Shown: positions 11,390 through 21,840, counted from the stretch's first letter. The stretch is 64,000 nt of DNA from Heligmosomoides polygyrus polygyrus (GCA_947396885.1 OX377202.1:105584198-105648197); one strand, 5' to 3'. The notes: a model not told the origin generated them from the letters alone. Program-made: numbers and translations.

Positions 11390-12425
11390 TCAAAAAATGT
11401 ATACACTGTTTGAAAGATGATAACTTTGCTCACAGTGAACGTACTGAAGAAGTTAAGGGCTCATATGAAAGCTTAAGAAAATAGAAATTTTCTGCCATAT
11501 GAACGGCATGGAATGCGCCACGCATGCGTTTAAAGGTTTGCATTTTACACACGATTGATTGTGCTTCGCTTGAATATATGTTATAATTTCTTCACAAAGT
11601 GGTCGTTTCGATTGACTTGCGTTTCTTTTAGGCTTAAAACTTGAAAACACACTATGGCTTGCGGAAAGTGCAGGGTGTCCTAAAAAATGCGGGTACTATT
11701 TGAAAGGTTCTAACATTGCTGCTAGTGAAGCTTTTGAAGATGTTTGAGACGCATGTGAAAGCTCAGGGTTGCGAGATTTCTGAGGTGTGTAAAGAGTCAA
11801 GATTGCGCCATGTCCCTGTCTGAAACCTTAAATTTCACACTCGAATGACTGTGCATGAGCTGAATGCCTGTTACAATCTTGTTAAAACTTGGCCAGATTA
11901 ACCTGTGCTGTGCTTCTTTTAACGTTTAGAACTTGACAATCTTGTGAAAGAGGAGGAGAGGTTAATCGGCATAATGACAGCAACTGGACGACCCATAACG
12001 TTAAAAGAAGAAAAGCACAGGTTGAAGTGGCCAAGTAGTAACAAGATTATAACAGGCATTCAGCCCATGCACAATCATTCGAGTGTGAAATTTAAGATTT
12101 CAGACGGGGACATGGCGCAATCTTGACTCTTTACACACTACAGAAATCTCGCAACCCTGAGCTTTCACATGCGTCTCAAACATCTTCAAATGCTTCACTA
12201 GCAGCAATGTTAGTACGTTTCAAACAGTACCTGCATTCTTTGGGATACCTTGCATTTTCCACGAATCATAGTGTGTTTTTAAGTTTTAAGCCCTAAAAGA
12301 AAAACAAATCAATCGAAACGGCTACTTTGTGAAGAAATTATAACATGTATTCAAGCGAAGCACAATCAATCGTGTGTAAAATGCAAACCTTCAAACCGGT
12401 GCATGGCGCATTCCATGCCGCTGCC
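11390..12425. mobile_element. Fold-back element, Tc-type, copy 2
   Basis: This belongs to the same family as 1542-2798: both carry TACACTG(T)TTGAAAG ends and the CACAATCAATCG and GACATGGCGCAATCTTGAC arm motifs. The left arm starts at about 11390 and the right arm ends near 12425, where it is cut short. The loop (about 11936-11998) keeps the V-N-R-H-N stretch of the transposase scrap, now on the plus strand, so the loop lies in the opposite orientation to copy 1. A further small arm fragment is visible at about 25185-25225. Confidence 0.75.
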
Positions 12426-12449
12426 AGAAACTTTCTATTTGTTGAGGCT

Positions 12450-12567
12450 TTTATATGCACATTCAGATATGTAATCGTTTCCGAACGGCCAATACCAACT
12501 AGGATGGCACCCAGTACAAATGTATATACCCATAGAAACGCTAAATATCCACCTCTTTCAACCAAAG
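12450..12567 (-). CDS. Possible orphan exon with a hydrophobic segment
   Basis: On the minus strand a good acceptor (TGTATTTTGCAG) is followed at 12567 by an open stretch reading F-L-W-V-Y-T-F-V-L-G-A-I-L-V-G-I-G, which looks like a transmembrane helix. It lies directly against the broken right arm of the fold-back element. I find no adjoining exons, so it may be a remnant of a gene, an exon of a gene outside the window, or chance. Confidence 0.2.
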
Positions 12568-12799
12568 CTGCAAAATACAGCTCAGATTTCAGACTATCCA
12601 CCGAAAGTGTTCAGAGACGAAATCCAGGCGAAAAGTACATGTCCGAAGTATTGGATCTTTATGAACGGTCAAGAAATCTAAAGAAAATTTCGCTTAAAAC
12701 TGTAAAACATCAGAAACAAAGACGGTTAGGAACTGAAGAAAAATGGGGCGCCATGACAAAATCAGCCCGAAATTTAGAAATCGTCGAGTAGCCAAGTTG

Positions 12800-13286
12800 G
12801 CTAAGATGCGAACAGACAGCATACGAGTGATTTTAACTCCCAAAATTGCTAGAAAACAATTCTAAAACCAAAAAATCCATCAAAAATATTTAAAACCCGA
12901 AGGTTCCCGCGATAAAGGATTCCATGCGACGACAATTCAGCGAGCGGCTAAAGCGCAAGCGCAACAGTCGTAATCGGTGCGTCGTAGGCTACTATTCGTA
13001 TGAGACGGTGGTTGGCCGCTATAAAATGGGACAGAATTTCTCCAGGAGCCACTGTTATGGTAGGGTTAGTCCAAATGAGTAGACAATAGACACAGAGACC
13101 TCTTAACTGTAAAACTACAGTGTTCTACAAACAGAGAGTGACACAAGACGTTCCTACTAGGGTGCCACGTTTTCAAACCACTACCGTAAGTGCAATCGTT
13201 GCGGGACCACCACGTCTCCGGATCAGTGCTGGCATCATGCAAACTCCATGCTAACCAATAACTGCGTCACGGAACTACCAGACAGG
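12800..13286. other. Intergenic sequence, nothing assigned
   Basis: No exon, RNA gene or repeat boundary is recognised here. Confidence 0.35.
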
Positions 13287-13544
13287 ATAAGGACCTGTTC
13301 ATACTTCGCGACAAGAGCGACAAAAGCGACAAAAGCGACAAGAGCGACTGGGACGACGGACATAGTGTGGTGTACGTAAATAATTGCGTACTCCACACTC
13401 CGTCCGCGACGAATGTAGTGTGAGATGCGTAATTATTTACGTACACCAAACTACATCCGTCGCTTTTGTCACTCTTGTCGCTCTTGTCGCTCTTATCGCT
13501 TTTGTCGCTTTTGTCGCTCTTGTCGCGATGTATGAACAGGCCCT
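13287..13544. repeat. MITE, GTTCATACTTCGCGAC family, 257 bp
   Basis: Terminal repeats GGACCTGTTCATACTTCGCG and GCGATGTATGAACAGGCCC are each flanked by TAA. Next to the termini are short direct repeats of GCGACAAAAGCGACAAGA type on one side and their complement on the other. The central part (13370-13450) is also palindromic. Confidence 0.8.
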
Positions 13545-13683
13545 AAGGCCCCGTTTATACTTCGTCGCGGCGCGACGCGATGGCCACGCAATGAGGCCAA
13601 ATTGATCAATCGCGTCGCACAATCAATATGGCCACTATACGTGGCGTCGCGTCGCGCCGCGACGAAGTATAAATGGGGCCTAA
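13545..13683. repeat. MITE, GGCCCCGTTTATACTTCG family
   Basis: Left end GGCCCCGTTTATACTTCGTC and right end GACGAAGTATAAATGGGGCC enclose a near-palindrome of GCGACGCGA blocks and a central GATCAAT/ATTGATC-type motif. TAA flanks both ends. It abuts the preceding MITE with only a few bases between. Confidence 0.85.
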
Positions 13684-13818
13684 GGCCTTTGTCCATCGCT
13701 CACCCCGAGCGACGTCTAATGATTTGCTCCCATATCGATCGGGTGGCGCGATGAAATCGATATGGGTGCATATCATTAGGCGTCGCTCGGCGTGAGCGAT
13801 GGTATGACAAAGGCCTAA
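13684..13818. repeat. MITE, AAGGCCTTTGTCATACC family
   Basis: The ends GGCCTTTGTCCATCGCTCA and TGAGCGATGGTATGACAAAG are mirrored. The inner part carries ATCGATATGGG-type repeats. It follows the previous MITE directly, making three in a row. Confidence 0.75.
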
Positions 13819-13928
13819 CGGCCAAAGGTCGGTAACGACCCTCATACCTTGTCGGGAGTGCGCCACGCACTTTACCGCAGTCCTACGAGCCGTAGCGTAG
13901 ATCATTACGGTATGCATTTGGCCCTTAG
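13819..13928. repeat. MITE, GGCCAAAGGTCGG family
   Basis: The left end GGCCAAAGGTCGGTAACGA and the right end CATTTGGCCC are inverted, flanked by TAA/TTA. It is the fourth element of the 13.3-13.9 kb cluster. Confidence 0.5.
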
Positions 13929-14329
13929 AATTACTTAGGGTGGCTATGATGGGTAAGAGACATCTATGCTTCTTCAGCAGGTATGTTCCCATTTCACGGA
14001 TCCTGATGACCTGATTGGCCCGAAAGCGTAAGCAACCCAAGAAATCGATTCCGAATACTGGCGAGGAATGGGCGCTTCTGCCCACTGCTCCACACGCCCA
14101 CTAATGTCTGATACAAAAAGAAAGCGTGCGAAACCAAGACAAATAGGCAAAAGACCAACATTCGGTCTCTTGGACTGAGAGAATGTTCAATTCCTGCCAA
14201 AAAATCGATGGATCAATCAGTATTGATCGGCGGATCAATAACGCTTAATAACTTGAGAACTGTCAAAGCGACTCCCTCCTCTAATAGTGACGCCTCAGAA
14301 TAGATTTGTGACTTCGATTTAGATGTGAA

Positions 14330-14930
14330 ACCCAGAAGCGGACGAAGGGAGGACACACAGACGCACGGACAGAGAACTGGACAGTTGACAAGCTATTTTC
14401 TGTTATGGTATATATTTTAGTTTATTTTATTATTTTTTATTTGCTATTATATATAGCAACATAGCTAGCAACTACATCAAACGTTTTTGATTCGTTACCG
14501 CGTTCCCAATTTTTATAAAATAGCTAATCCGTCCGCGTGTCCCTCTGTACGTCCGCGCAGAATTAATAACCGATCGATAGGATCGCCCTTATCGATCACT
14601 GCTCACGGTTGATCATTTGAGGACATCACGCGAACGTACTTGACCATGGTTAAACAATCGATTCGTCTGCGAATATCGATCGAGATTATCGATTTCTGTT
14701 TGAACGTGGTTATTTGTGGCGGAATTTTCAGACGAATATCATGGGTGGTGGCCATGCCTCAATACGAGTGAGCAGAGTCGAGTGACCAGTCAATGGCCCT
14801 TTTTGCGATTTTTTTTTTGATTTTATCGACTTCTGGAGCGAAGCATCATGCGATAGCCGAACCGATCGCTACTATAACGAGACCGATGTCACTTCAACTG
14901 ATCATTCCACGTCTAATTCACGATTAGAAT
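14330..14930. repeat. Repeat-rich stretch with mirrored GTCCGTGCGTC motifs
   Basis: ACACAGACGCACGGACAGAG near 14355 is mirrored by CTCTGTACGTCCGCGC near 14542 around an AT-rich centre. The same motif pair is seen inside the pcca-1 intron at about 52020-52060 and 52830-52860, so it is a dispersed AT-centred hairpin family. Confidence 0.45.
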
Positions 14931-15386
14931 TCGTGAATTTCAATTGTCGAACTGTTAAATCGATATGCTGTGTTGCGGTTTCAGGAGGCGCTGATTCACG
15001 TCGGGCTTGCCTGCATCTTTCAACGCTCTTCTCATTGTCAAAAGACGTGGCTCAGCGGCTCTTGGCGCAGTTCTCAACCGCTTTCTTTGTTCACTTCGGA
15101 CACGCCCCTCACTGTAGCACAACAGACCGCCTGTGGCTCTCACAGGTTTATTTATTATGCTCATTTATTCATCTGGTCATCACTCATTACGTGTGAATAT
15201 GCGCAATAGTGGATAGGGGGTTCAATTACCCAAGTTTGAGGGCTCGGCCCATCGTTATGGTGCAAGGTACCAACCGTGCGACATACACGAGCAGAAGATT
15301 CGAGAGGATCCTCCTTAATAGAAGCTTCATTTTCTGAAGCACATCCTTTCTTATTCATGGTTCGTTTTTCATTTAAACGCTATTCA

Positions 15387-15580
15387 GTACTAGTCGCTAA
15401 TCTGGCCTACAGAGACCTATCACCACCAATTACAATGAGGCAATTACAACCAATCAGAGCACTGACTGAGCACGTTCCAGTCACCCAAAACTCCGAGCTG
15501 ATAGACACTCCTGTCCAACGCGACATGATTGGTCTGGCGCGTCCCGCCGCCCCATGTAGGTCACAATAACGACTAGTACT
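15387..15580. repeat. MITE, TACTAGTCGTTAATGTGG family
   Basis: The left end GTACTAGTCGCTAATCTGGC and the right end ATAACGACTAGTACT are inverted. The inner part holds short CCAATCAGAGC-type motifs shared with other members. Confidence 0.75.
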
Positions 15581-15748
15581 GTTGATTATTTAATTTTTTA
15601 TTTTTATTATTTTTATTATTCTATTTATTTATGAAATGATATTTAGAAACTTATCGGATTCTTGCCCAGCACGCTGCAAGGGGCGGAGCCGGGGAAGTAG
15701 TAACCAAGGAAACTGGGACAGTGTGAGCTACTTATTTGCTCCACATAT

Positions 15749-15890
15749 TGCTAAGGCGGGATTTATACTTCAGTCGTTGAGCAACGCGGCCTTATGGAAT
15801 CTGCCAATATTGATTATACGGCGCAGACAATCAATACTGGTAGCGTTCACAATGCTTCGCGACTGAAGTATAAATCCTGCATGACTCAAA
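15749..15890. repeat. MITE, GGCGGGATTTATACTTCAG family
   Basis: Left end GGCGGGATTTATACTTCAGT and right end CTGAAGTATAAATCCTGC are inverted, with a central pair of CAATATTGATTA / ATCAATACTGG repeats. Relatives lie at 36955, 43560, 46595 and 59146. Confidence 0.75.
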
Positions 15891-16611
15891 CAACTAACGT
15901 CCCTGTGGGCTTTGGCTCCTTGATGGATGTAACCGAACCCGGTCGGGCAAAAATCGATAAAAAATTAAAAATCTCTGAAAATCAATAAAAAATAAATTAA
16001 TTTACGTGCAGAGTTTTTCATAGGGTCACGGATTTAAGGCGAGCATTCCGATAAATGACGCTAAGTAGAACCTAGAAGGAGGTCTATAGCAAAGGCAATC
16101 TGGAATAGAAAGCTGGAAAGACGCCGACGACGTCAGGGACCACCGATTACTCGCTGGTGCATTCGATCACGTGGCCAGAGACGGACAAAATGGGCGTCGT
16201 GCTGGGTTTTTATGTCATCGGCCGTCTGTGCGAAAGTGCTTCCCAGCTGGAGAGCGCTCCGGATGCGCCGACGACGGTCTATCGGAGGAGGTGGGGGTCA
16301 GAAAAAGACGCATTTCTGGGGGAACCAGTCGAAGTAGGAACGGTCTAGGACCTTGGGTAATTTTCAGGAGGATTAGGATGGAATCTGGACGAGAATGCGA
16401 AGACAATAATGGGAAACCGGGTTTTCTCCACGACTAACAATCGAGGCGGAAAAGTGCTGGCTACCAGGCGTCGTGACGGCTTTCATGAATCTGCTGCAGC
16501 TCGATGAGGATCCACTGTTTCCACTTCGTGAAGTTCTTAAAAATAGTATTCTTCACTGAATGTATGAAAAAAGCCTTATGGATGACTCGAAATTTCGTTA
16601 AGCAATCACTC

Positions 16612-16820
16612 CTCGGAACTTGTCGTTAATGTGGCCTACATGGGGTGGCGGGATCGCGCCAGCGAACCGCATTCAATCAATTAACCAATCGAACAAACCA
16701 ACGCCTCCAGCCAACCAATGCAGCGAGCACCCAATGCACGTAGATGCCACCTCTAAGCACACTCGATGTGGCCTGATTGCTCTCCACCCCACGTAGGCCA
16801 CATTAGCGACTAGTGCCGTT
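16612..16820. repeat. MITE, TACTAGTCGTTAATGTGG family
   Basis: GTCGTTAATGTGGCCTACAT at the left and ACGTAGGCCACATTAGCGAC at the right are inverted copies. The inner part is less conserved. Confidence 0.75.
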
Positions 16821-17571
16821 TCTTCTAATCATACAATGAAGGCATGGAAATTCTGGCGCACCCAAGATCTCCGTACAGCGTGTTAGCAACTATTGATCCG
16901 TTTATTGCATATTGTTGTAAATTATATTATATTTATTTATTTATTAACAGAGCTGCAAATGTAGTAGAATAGGGGTCGGTTCTGATTAATATAAGAAACT
17001 TTGATCTAGAACTCCAAAAAAATCAAGTTTTTACGTGTTAAGAAATCTGTAAAAGGTCCATCTTCGACCGGTCAATTCTAAACAAAAATCGATAAAATCA
17101 ATCCATAACGTAAAGCCCTGAAAACTGTTGTTTTACCAAAATTTCTAACATATAGTAGAGCGTTTTTAGGTTTTATTTTAAAAAAACAGCTGTATGAATC
17201 TAGAAATCTGAGTTCAAGCTGAGATATTTAGACGTAAATCTAGAGGCTGAAAGCGGATATTATTTCTGGGCTCATTTTGACGTCACCAGAGACCCGAATT
17301 GGGACAAAACGTAGTCCACATGCACAAGCTCAGATTACTTGTTCAGCTGAGCCAAGATCGTTACAATTATTTATTACGGCTGACGTACAGTGTTACCGCC
17401 TTCTATGAAACCTTAAACTTGGGTAATTAAACCTAGAAATTAAACGTCAAAATGTCAAGATTCATGGAGAGTCGAACGTGGACCGTGGTCTACATACTTC
17501 CTAACAGTAATGCATATAATACTTCAGTGCAGTCTATCGAAGGAAACTTTCCTACTTCTGAAGGTTCTTCG

Positions 17572-17841
17572 TCACCATTGTTGACCCTTCGATGCCAGTA
17601 TTTCACTCTGACCCATGGTCTGTCTCCCCATTTGCACTCCGTCGGACAGCGGCGCCGTCACACCGCTTGTGCTGTTACACTTTGTGACAACTGAAAACTC
17701 TTCTCGTTGTTTATGAGACGCACGGTTAGCGTTCTGATGTTGACCTATTATTAGAATTCGCTGCGCTTCTGAATGCATCTGTTGGTCAAAGCTATTGGAA
17801 GCAGAGGAGGAAGCAGAAGCAGACAGATGGGTCTTGGTCAT
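17572..17841 (-). CDS. Unidentified Ser/Gln-rich open frame, 89 codons
   Basis: A minus-strand frame begins with ATG at 17841 and reads through a serine run (S-A-S-A-S-S-S-A-S), then a polar region rich in Gln, Ser and His. A potential 5' splice site (AATG|GTGACG) sits just after it. Codon content looks more gene-like than most of the region, but no domain is recognised. Non-LTR retrotransposon 3' ends lie next to it on the other strand. It could be a host exon or an element-derived frame. Confidence 0.25.
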   Translation of the reverse strand: MTKTHLSASASSSASNSFDQQMHSEAQRILIIGQHQNANRASHKQREEFSVVTKCNSTSGVTAPLSDGVQMGRQTMGQSEILASKGQQW

Positions 17842-17929
17842 CTTTCAGTGTTAAAGAAATTGAATTTCATAGAAGGCTATGTTCGTTTGATAAGTGTTGA
17901 TTTCTAGTAAAAGTTGTACATACCAACAT

Positions 17930-18196
17930 TATAGATTGGTAAACATAGATTGGTGAACATTATAGACACGCTCTATAGATCTCCAGGTATACATAAGCAA
18001 ATAAATAAATAAATAAACGATTTAATCGTTATATTCTGCTTCTTAACGCTCTCTGTTCCTTTTGCTCTATTTTTTTTACGTAGATCTCCACGTATAGATA
18101 AAAAATAAATGGTTCAATCGTTCTGTTCTGCTTCTCACGTATTTTTTGCTCTATTTTTTGCGTGGATCTCCACGTATAAAATAAATAAATAAATAA
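17930..18196 (+). mobile_element. Repeated 3' tails of a non-LTR retrotransposon
   Basis: Three tail copies follow one another, each with a TAGATCTCC(A/C)G-type palindrome and an AAAT tail, at about 17970-18015, 18060-18112 and 18155-18196. The last two share GTTCTGCTTCTCACG-type spacers. They match the 3' end at 1110-1172. The arrangement suggests repeated short 5'-truncated insertions or tail slippage. Confidence 0.6.
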
Positions 18197-18819
18197 GTTG
18201 ATTGATTAATTAATAATAGAACTTAAATGGGTGAGGAGAGTCAAAGCACGTGGTAGACGACATGAGCAGCTCTGTATGGACGAAAATAAGCGTATGGTAG
18301 AAGACTGGAGTTGGCGAAAAGTAGCATTGACGCTTCTCAGGCAGAATTAGGTAAAAAGGAACGGGAAAGCAGTCACCTAGGAAACCTGTAGCCTCGCGAC
18401 TTCTCCTGACGAAGCTGTTGGATGAGCTACAGAAGCCAAGAGGTCTCCAAGGATACGACAGGCTGAGTGGTCCACTCGGACGGAGTAGTAGGTCTGTTTC
18501 TGGAGCACGAACTCGATTCTACCCAGGCTGGCTACGCTTCGAATGTAGCGGGTGAATAGATGATTTGAGAACCGGTGCGCATGGCTGCACCACTTGATTC
18601 GTTGACGGTAGCTCTTCCGACGGCTGACCGAGCCCCATCAGAATCGGTTCACTGGCATCGGAAGAGTACAATATGGGCCACTCACGATGAGCGATCATTT
18701 TCCAGTAAGGGAAGATAGAAGCGCAGTGTACATGCTTTCACGAACTCGATTGATAGGTTCAATTCAGTATGCAGTGTTCACGGCGCACTCTAGGAGCATT
18801 TTTGGAGTGACGGAGCACT

Positions 18820-18870
18820 AGCGATGTATGACATGCTTGAGGTTCTCCGAAAGGCATGTCATACATCGCT
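18820..18870. other. Short perfect hairpin, 17-bp stem
   Basis: AGCGATGTATGACATGC (18820-18836) is exactly complementary to GCATGTCATACATCGCT (18854-18870) across a 17-base loop. It is too short to be one of the MITEs here and no terminal motif is seen. I make no miRNA claim. Confidence 0.6.
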
Positions 18871-18965
18871 GTGAAAGCAGGCATGTCCTGAAAATAAGCT
18901 GCTCCAATCGCAAAAGCCTACTCCAGTCATTTTTTGGGACCATTCACGGCGATAATGCGGTGTTC

Positions 18966-19106
18966 TGGAGCCAGATTCATCAACCGCTTACCACCCTCTC
19001 ACGGTGAAAATACCACCAATCCCCCTGATATGACGTTCATCAGCATCGGTATCTGGCGGTATTTTCACCGTTAGAGGACGGTAAGCGGTTGATGAATCTG
19101 GCCCTT
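18966..19106. repeat. MITE, GATTCATCAACCG family
   Basis: GGAGCCAGATTCATCAACCG and CGGTTGATGAATCTGGCCC are inverted ends. Inner repeats carry ACGGTGAAAATACC. Members at 7905 and 19985 share the whole layout. Confidence 0.8.
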
Positions 19107-19379
19107 GGTAAAGTTTTGCACATATTTCTGCAGATCTCGAAGAGGCGAATGCGAATCGAACACAGTCAACCCTTTGTCAAAAAGTGGTAGAAATCCAGAT
19201 GATGTTAGGTTTCTGAGCTTTTCTGAAGAATCTTCAGGCTCAGTATAGCTTCTGGCAGTTCCCTAAACAGCTCATACTATAGGTGACAGATGGATTTTCA
19301 CAAATTTTAAAAATTATTGACAAAAAGCAAGAATAGCACGTCTTTTTCCTTATCAAAGCTATAAAGTTAGCGCTTCAGA

Positions 19380-19506
19380 GCTCGTTTAGTGTTACACGAC
19401 GCGATGACATGTATGGTGGCCAGATCGATTGATCGCGTCACGCGATCGATATGGGAGCCTTTCATGACATCGCGTCGCGCGTCGCGTGCGCTAAACGATC
19501 CCTTAA
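19380..19506. repeat. MITE, TCGTTTAGTGT family
   Basis: Left TCGTTTAGTGTTACACGACG and right GCTAAACGATCCCTTA are inverted ends. The centre has CAGATCGATTGATCGCG-type repeats also found in the GTTTATACTTCG family. A related copy is at 29381-29512. Confidence 0.7.
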
Positions 19507-19655
19507 GGCCGCCACAGACTTCTGCGGCGCCGCTCGGCGGCGCCGCTGGAGGCGAGCTCTGCGTCTCTGCCCTATGGTTAAGCATAGGGCAGCGGCGCCG
19601 CCGGTGCCGCCGGTGCCGCCGGCCGGCCAGCGGCGCCGCAGAAGTCTGTGGCGGC
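19505..19655. repeat. GC-rich MITE, GGCCGCCACAGACTTCTGCG
   Basis: The ends GGCCGCCACAGACTTCTGCG and CGCAGAAGTCTGTGGCGGCC are perfect inverted repeats, followed inward by GCGGCGCCGC blocks and a central CCCTATGGTTAAGCATAGGG hairpin. It is the most GC-rich palindrome in the window and starts right after the previous MITE. Confidence 0.8.
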
Positions 19656-19657
19656 CT

Positions 19658-19937
19658 TTTGGCCTGAGTTATACTCCTGCGGGAGCATCCGCGGAAGGGC
19701 GGGAATCGCGCCGAGACTCCTCACCTGGCCAATCGCCGCGTCTTGCCACGCCCGCCTCCGCCGTGCACCATTGGTCCGCGGACGTTCCGCGGATGCTCCC
19801 GCGGGAGTATAACAGTGGCCTAAGGGTGCACCGCGGACGGCGGGCGTGGCGGGGCGCGGCGATTGGCCAGGTGAGGGGTCCCGGCGCGATTTCCGCCCTT
19901 CCGCGGATGCTCCCGCGAGAGTATAACTCAGGCCTTA
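19658..19937. repeat. Two head-to-head MITEs, GGCCTGAGTTATACTCC family
   Basis: The first unit (about 19660-19822) has GAGTTATACTCCTGCGGGAG and CTCCCGCGGGAGTATAAC as ends. The second (about 19815-19937) is an inverted, shortened copy of the same sequence, ending GAGAGTATAACTCAGGCC. The whole block is therefore itself an inverted repeat. A single intact member of 160 bp lies at 40120-40279. Confidence 0.8.
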
Positions 19938-19984
19938 GTCGAGTAGCCCAACTTAGGTTTACCGATTTTTTTTTTACCACCAAC

Positions 19985-20124
19985 GGGGCCAGATTCATCA
20001 ACCGCTTACCGCCTTTTAACGGTGAAAATACCGTCAAACCTCCTGCTATGGCATTCGCCAGCATCGGTATTTGGCCGTACTTTCACCGTTAAAGGGCGGT
20101 AAACGGTTGATGAATCTGGCCCCA
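19985..20124. repeat. MITE, GATTCATCAACCG family
   Basis: GGGGCCAGATTCATCAACCG and CGGTTGATGAATCTGGCCCC are perfect inverted ends of 20 bp. Inner repeats carry ACGGTGAAAATACCG. Confidence 0.85.
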
Positions 20125-20513
20125 GGGGTTGCAATAAATTCTACATCCATTTGGTTTCTCCTACACTTTTCTCTAACACAGAATTGTATGCTCTCAAGAA
20201 TCTATTATACGTGGATTAGTCCTTGACGTCCTTAATTTTTCGGTTTATGAAGAAGCGCCACTGCTGCTTTTATTGCTGTGCTTTTAGTACCTCTTATTTC
20301 ATAATTTTTTCTGCACCTGGCTGCTTTTCTATCCATTTTCGGAATTTTTAGCACATCTTCTTCGTGTATAAAAATAAACAAATGGATAAATAATAGATGA
20401 AAACATAATGAGGCCACTGCGTCCAGAATAGACTAGAAATTCGGCTTTTTATTATTGATTTTTTATTAGACTTCATATTTAATACTTTTCCTTAAGATTA
20501 ATTCACTTATAAC

Positions 20514-20546
20514 TTATTTATTTATTTATTTATTTATTTAAAGTGC
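20514..20546. repeat. TTTA microsatellite
   Basis: About eight copies of TTTA occur in a row within an AT-rich stretch. It may be the reversed tail of a retrotransposon, but no adjoining coding sequence supports that. Confidence 0.8.
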
Positions 20547-20931
20547 ACTCAAGGGTGCACTACAACGTCAACAAAATCTTTGAACAAACAAAATAAACGC
20601 GAAAGCAAAAGTAAAATGAACAATTAAAACTACAAACCGCACTAATTTAAAAATTACCATCTGGCTACCGATCCTATGGCAAACCCCGTCGGAAAGCCTT
20701 ATACTAACCAGGGAATGCCGTCAGCTTCCCATGGAACTTCGGAATGAGACCTATATCACGTGAAAGAGCTCGAGACGCTGATCACAGATATGTAGACGAA
20801 ATTTGCTAAATGGATCTCCTAAGCGACTTATGGTCGGCGGAAGCCGCGATGTCTTCCATGTGTTAGGCGCGCTATATCAGCGTTGGGCGCAGTATTGGGC
20901 GGAAATCAGCGGTTCGGCTATCAGTAACGTC

Positions 20932-21007
20932 AGCAGCGGCGGCGGCGCAGCGGTAGAGTGCTCGCTCCAAAGGACTGGGGTCATTGGTTCTGTTCACGCC
21001 GCTGACG
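20932..21007 (+). other. tRNA-like sequence in the left fold-back arm
   Basis: GGCGCAGCGGTAGAGTGCTC resembles a tRNA box A / D-arm. About 35 bases on, TTGGTTCTGTTCACGCC is a degenerate box B. The flanks CAGCGGC and GCCGCTG can pair as an acceptor-like stem. The T-loop is mutated (TTCTGTT), so I read it as a tRNA-derived module of the element, not a working tRNA gene. Confidence 0.55.
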
Positions 21008-21354
21008 GCTTTTTTGCATTTTGTGATCTATCTTCGACGAGGACCTATAATCTCATTTTTAACGCATTTTTGAGTGCACGGCTTATGGCGACTTGCATTT
21101 ACGCTTACGTTTACGTTTTTGCATTTCCGACTCCTCCGACACGACTTCGGTCGAAAAAAGTTTTTTCGCTGAAACTTCGTCTAGGGGCGTTACTTGGGGT
21201 GCTGATCGCGAATCTGACATCCGTTTTTCACGACTCGGTCGGAGATCAGCCGTACCTTTAACAAGGGTGGTCCAAGCAGAGTCACCGACTTCGCTGGGCA
21301 CTAGTTAGAAGTTCCGACTCCACCGACACGACTTCGCCGAACAGTTGTAGCAAC

Positions 21355-21680
21355 GGTATGGGTGGTCTCCGACCGAATCGTTAAAAACGGATGTCAGATT
21401 CGTGATCAGCACCCGAAATAACCTCCCTAGACGAAGTTTCAGCGAAATCGGTGACTCTGCCTGGACCACCCTTGTTAAAGGTATGGGCGGTCTCCGACCG
21501 AATCGTGAAAAACGGATGTCAGATTCGTGATCAACACCCGAAATAACCTCCCTAGACGAAGTTTCAGCGAAATCGTTGACTCTGCCTGGACCAGCCTTGT
21601 TAAAGGTATGGGTGGTCTCTGACCGATTCGTGAGGAACGGATGTCAGCACTCCAAATAACCCCCCTAGACGAACTTTCAG
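21355..21680. repeat. 125-bp tandem repeat in the fold-back centre
   Basis: The phrase GGTATGGG(T/C)GGTCTC begins at 21355, 21480 and 21605, giving a 125-bp period over about 2.5 units. Each unit contains AACGGATGTCAG and CTAGACGAAGTTTCAGCGAA. The last unit is shortened. It is asymmetric, so it was amplified after the inverted arms formed. Confidence 0.75.
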
Positions 21681-21840
21681 CGAAAAATTTTTTTCGACCG
21701 AAGTCGTGTCGGTGAAGTCGGAAATGCAAAAACGTAAACGTAAACGTAAATGCAAGTCGCCATAAGCCGTGCGCTCAAAAATGTGTTAAAAGTGAGATTA
21801 TAGGTCTCGTCGAAGATAGGTCACAAAATGCAAAAAAGCC

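Noticed and set aside
14933..15209. A plausible exon bounded by GGTTTCAG and CACAG|GTTTAT
   Set aside because: All three forward frames and one reverse frame are open, none shows a domain, and no partner exons are found nearby.
19451..20092. A 213-codon open frame on the plus strand with basic, Arg/Pro-rich sequence
   Set aside because: It runs through three different MITEs and their inverted partners; the opposite strand is equally open. It is an artefact of GC-rich palindromes.
20932..21007. A functional tRNA gene
   Set aside because: The box B is mutated, the stems pair incompletely, and the sequence is part of a mirrored transposon arm.
20803..21261. 152-codon frame inside the fold-back element
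   Set aside because: It lies wholly in one arm and the tRNA-like stretch, and the mirrored arm carries the complement. No protein motif is present.
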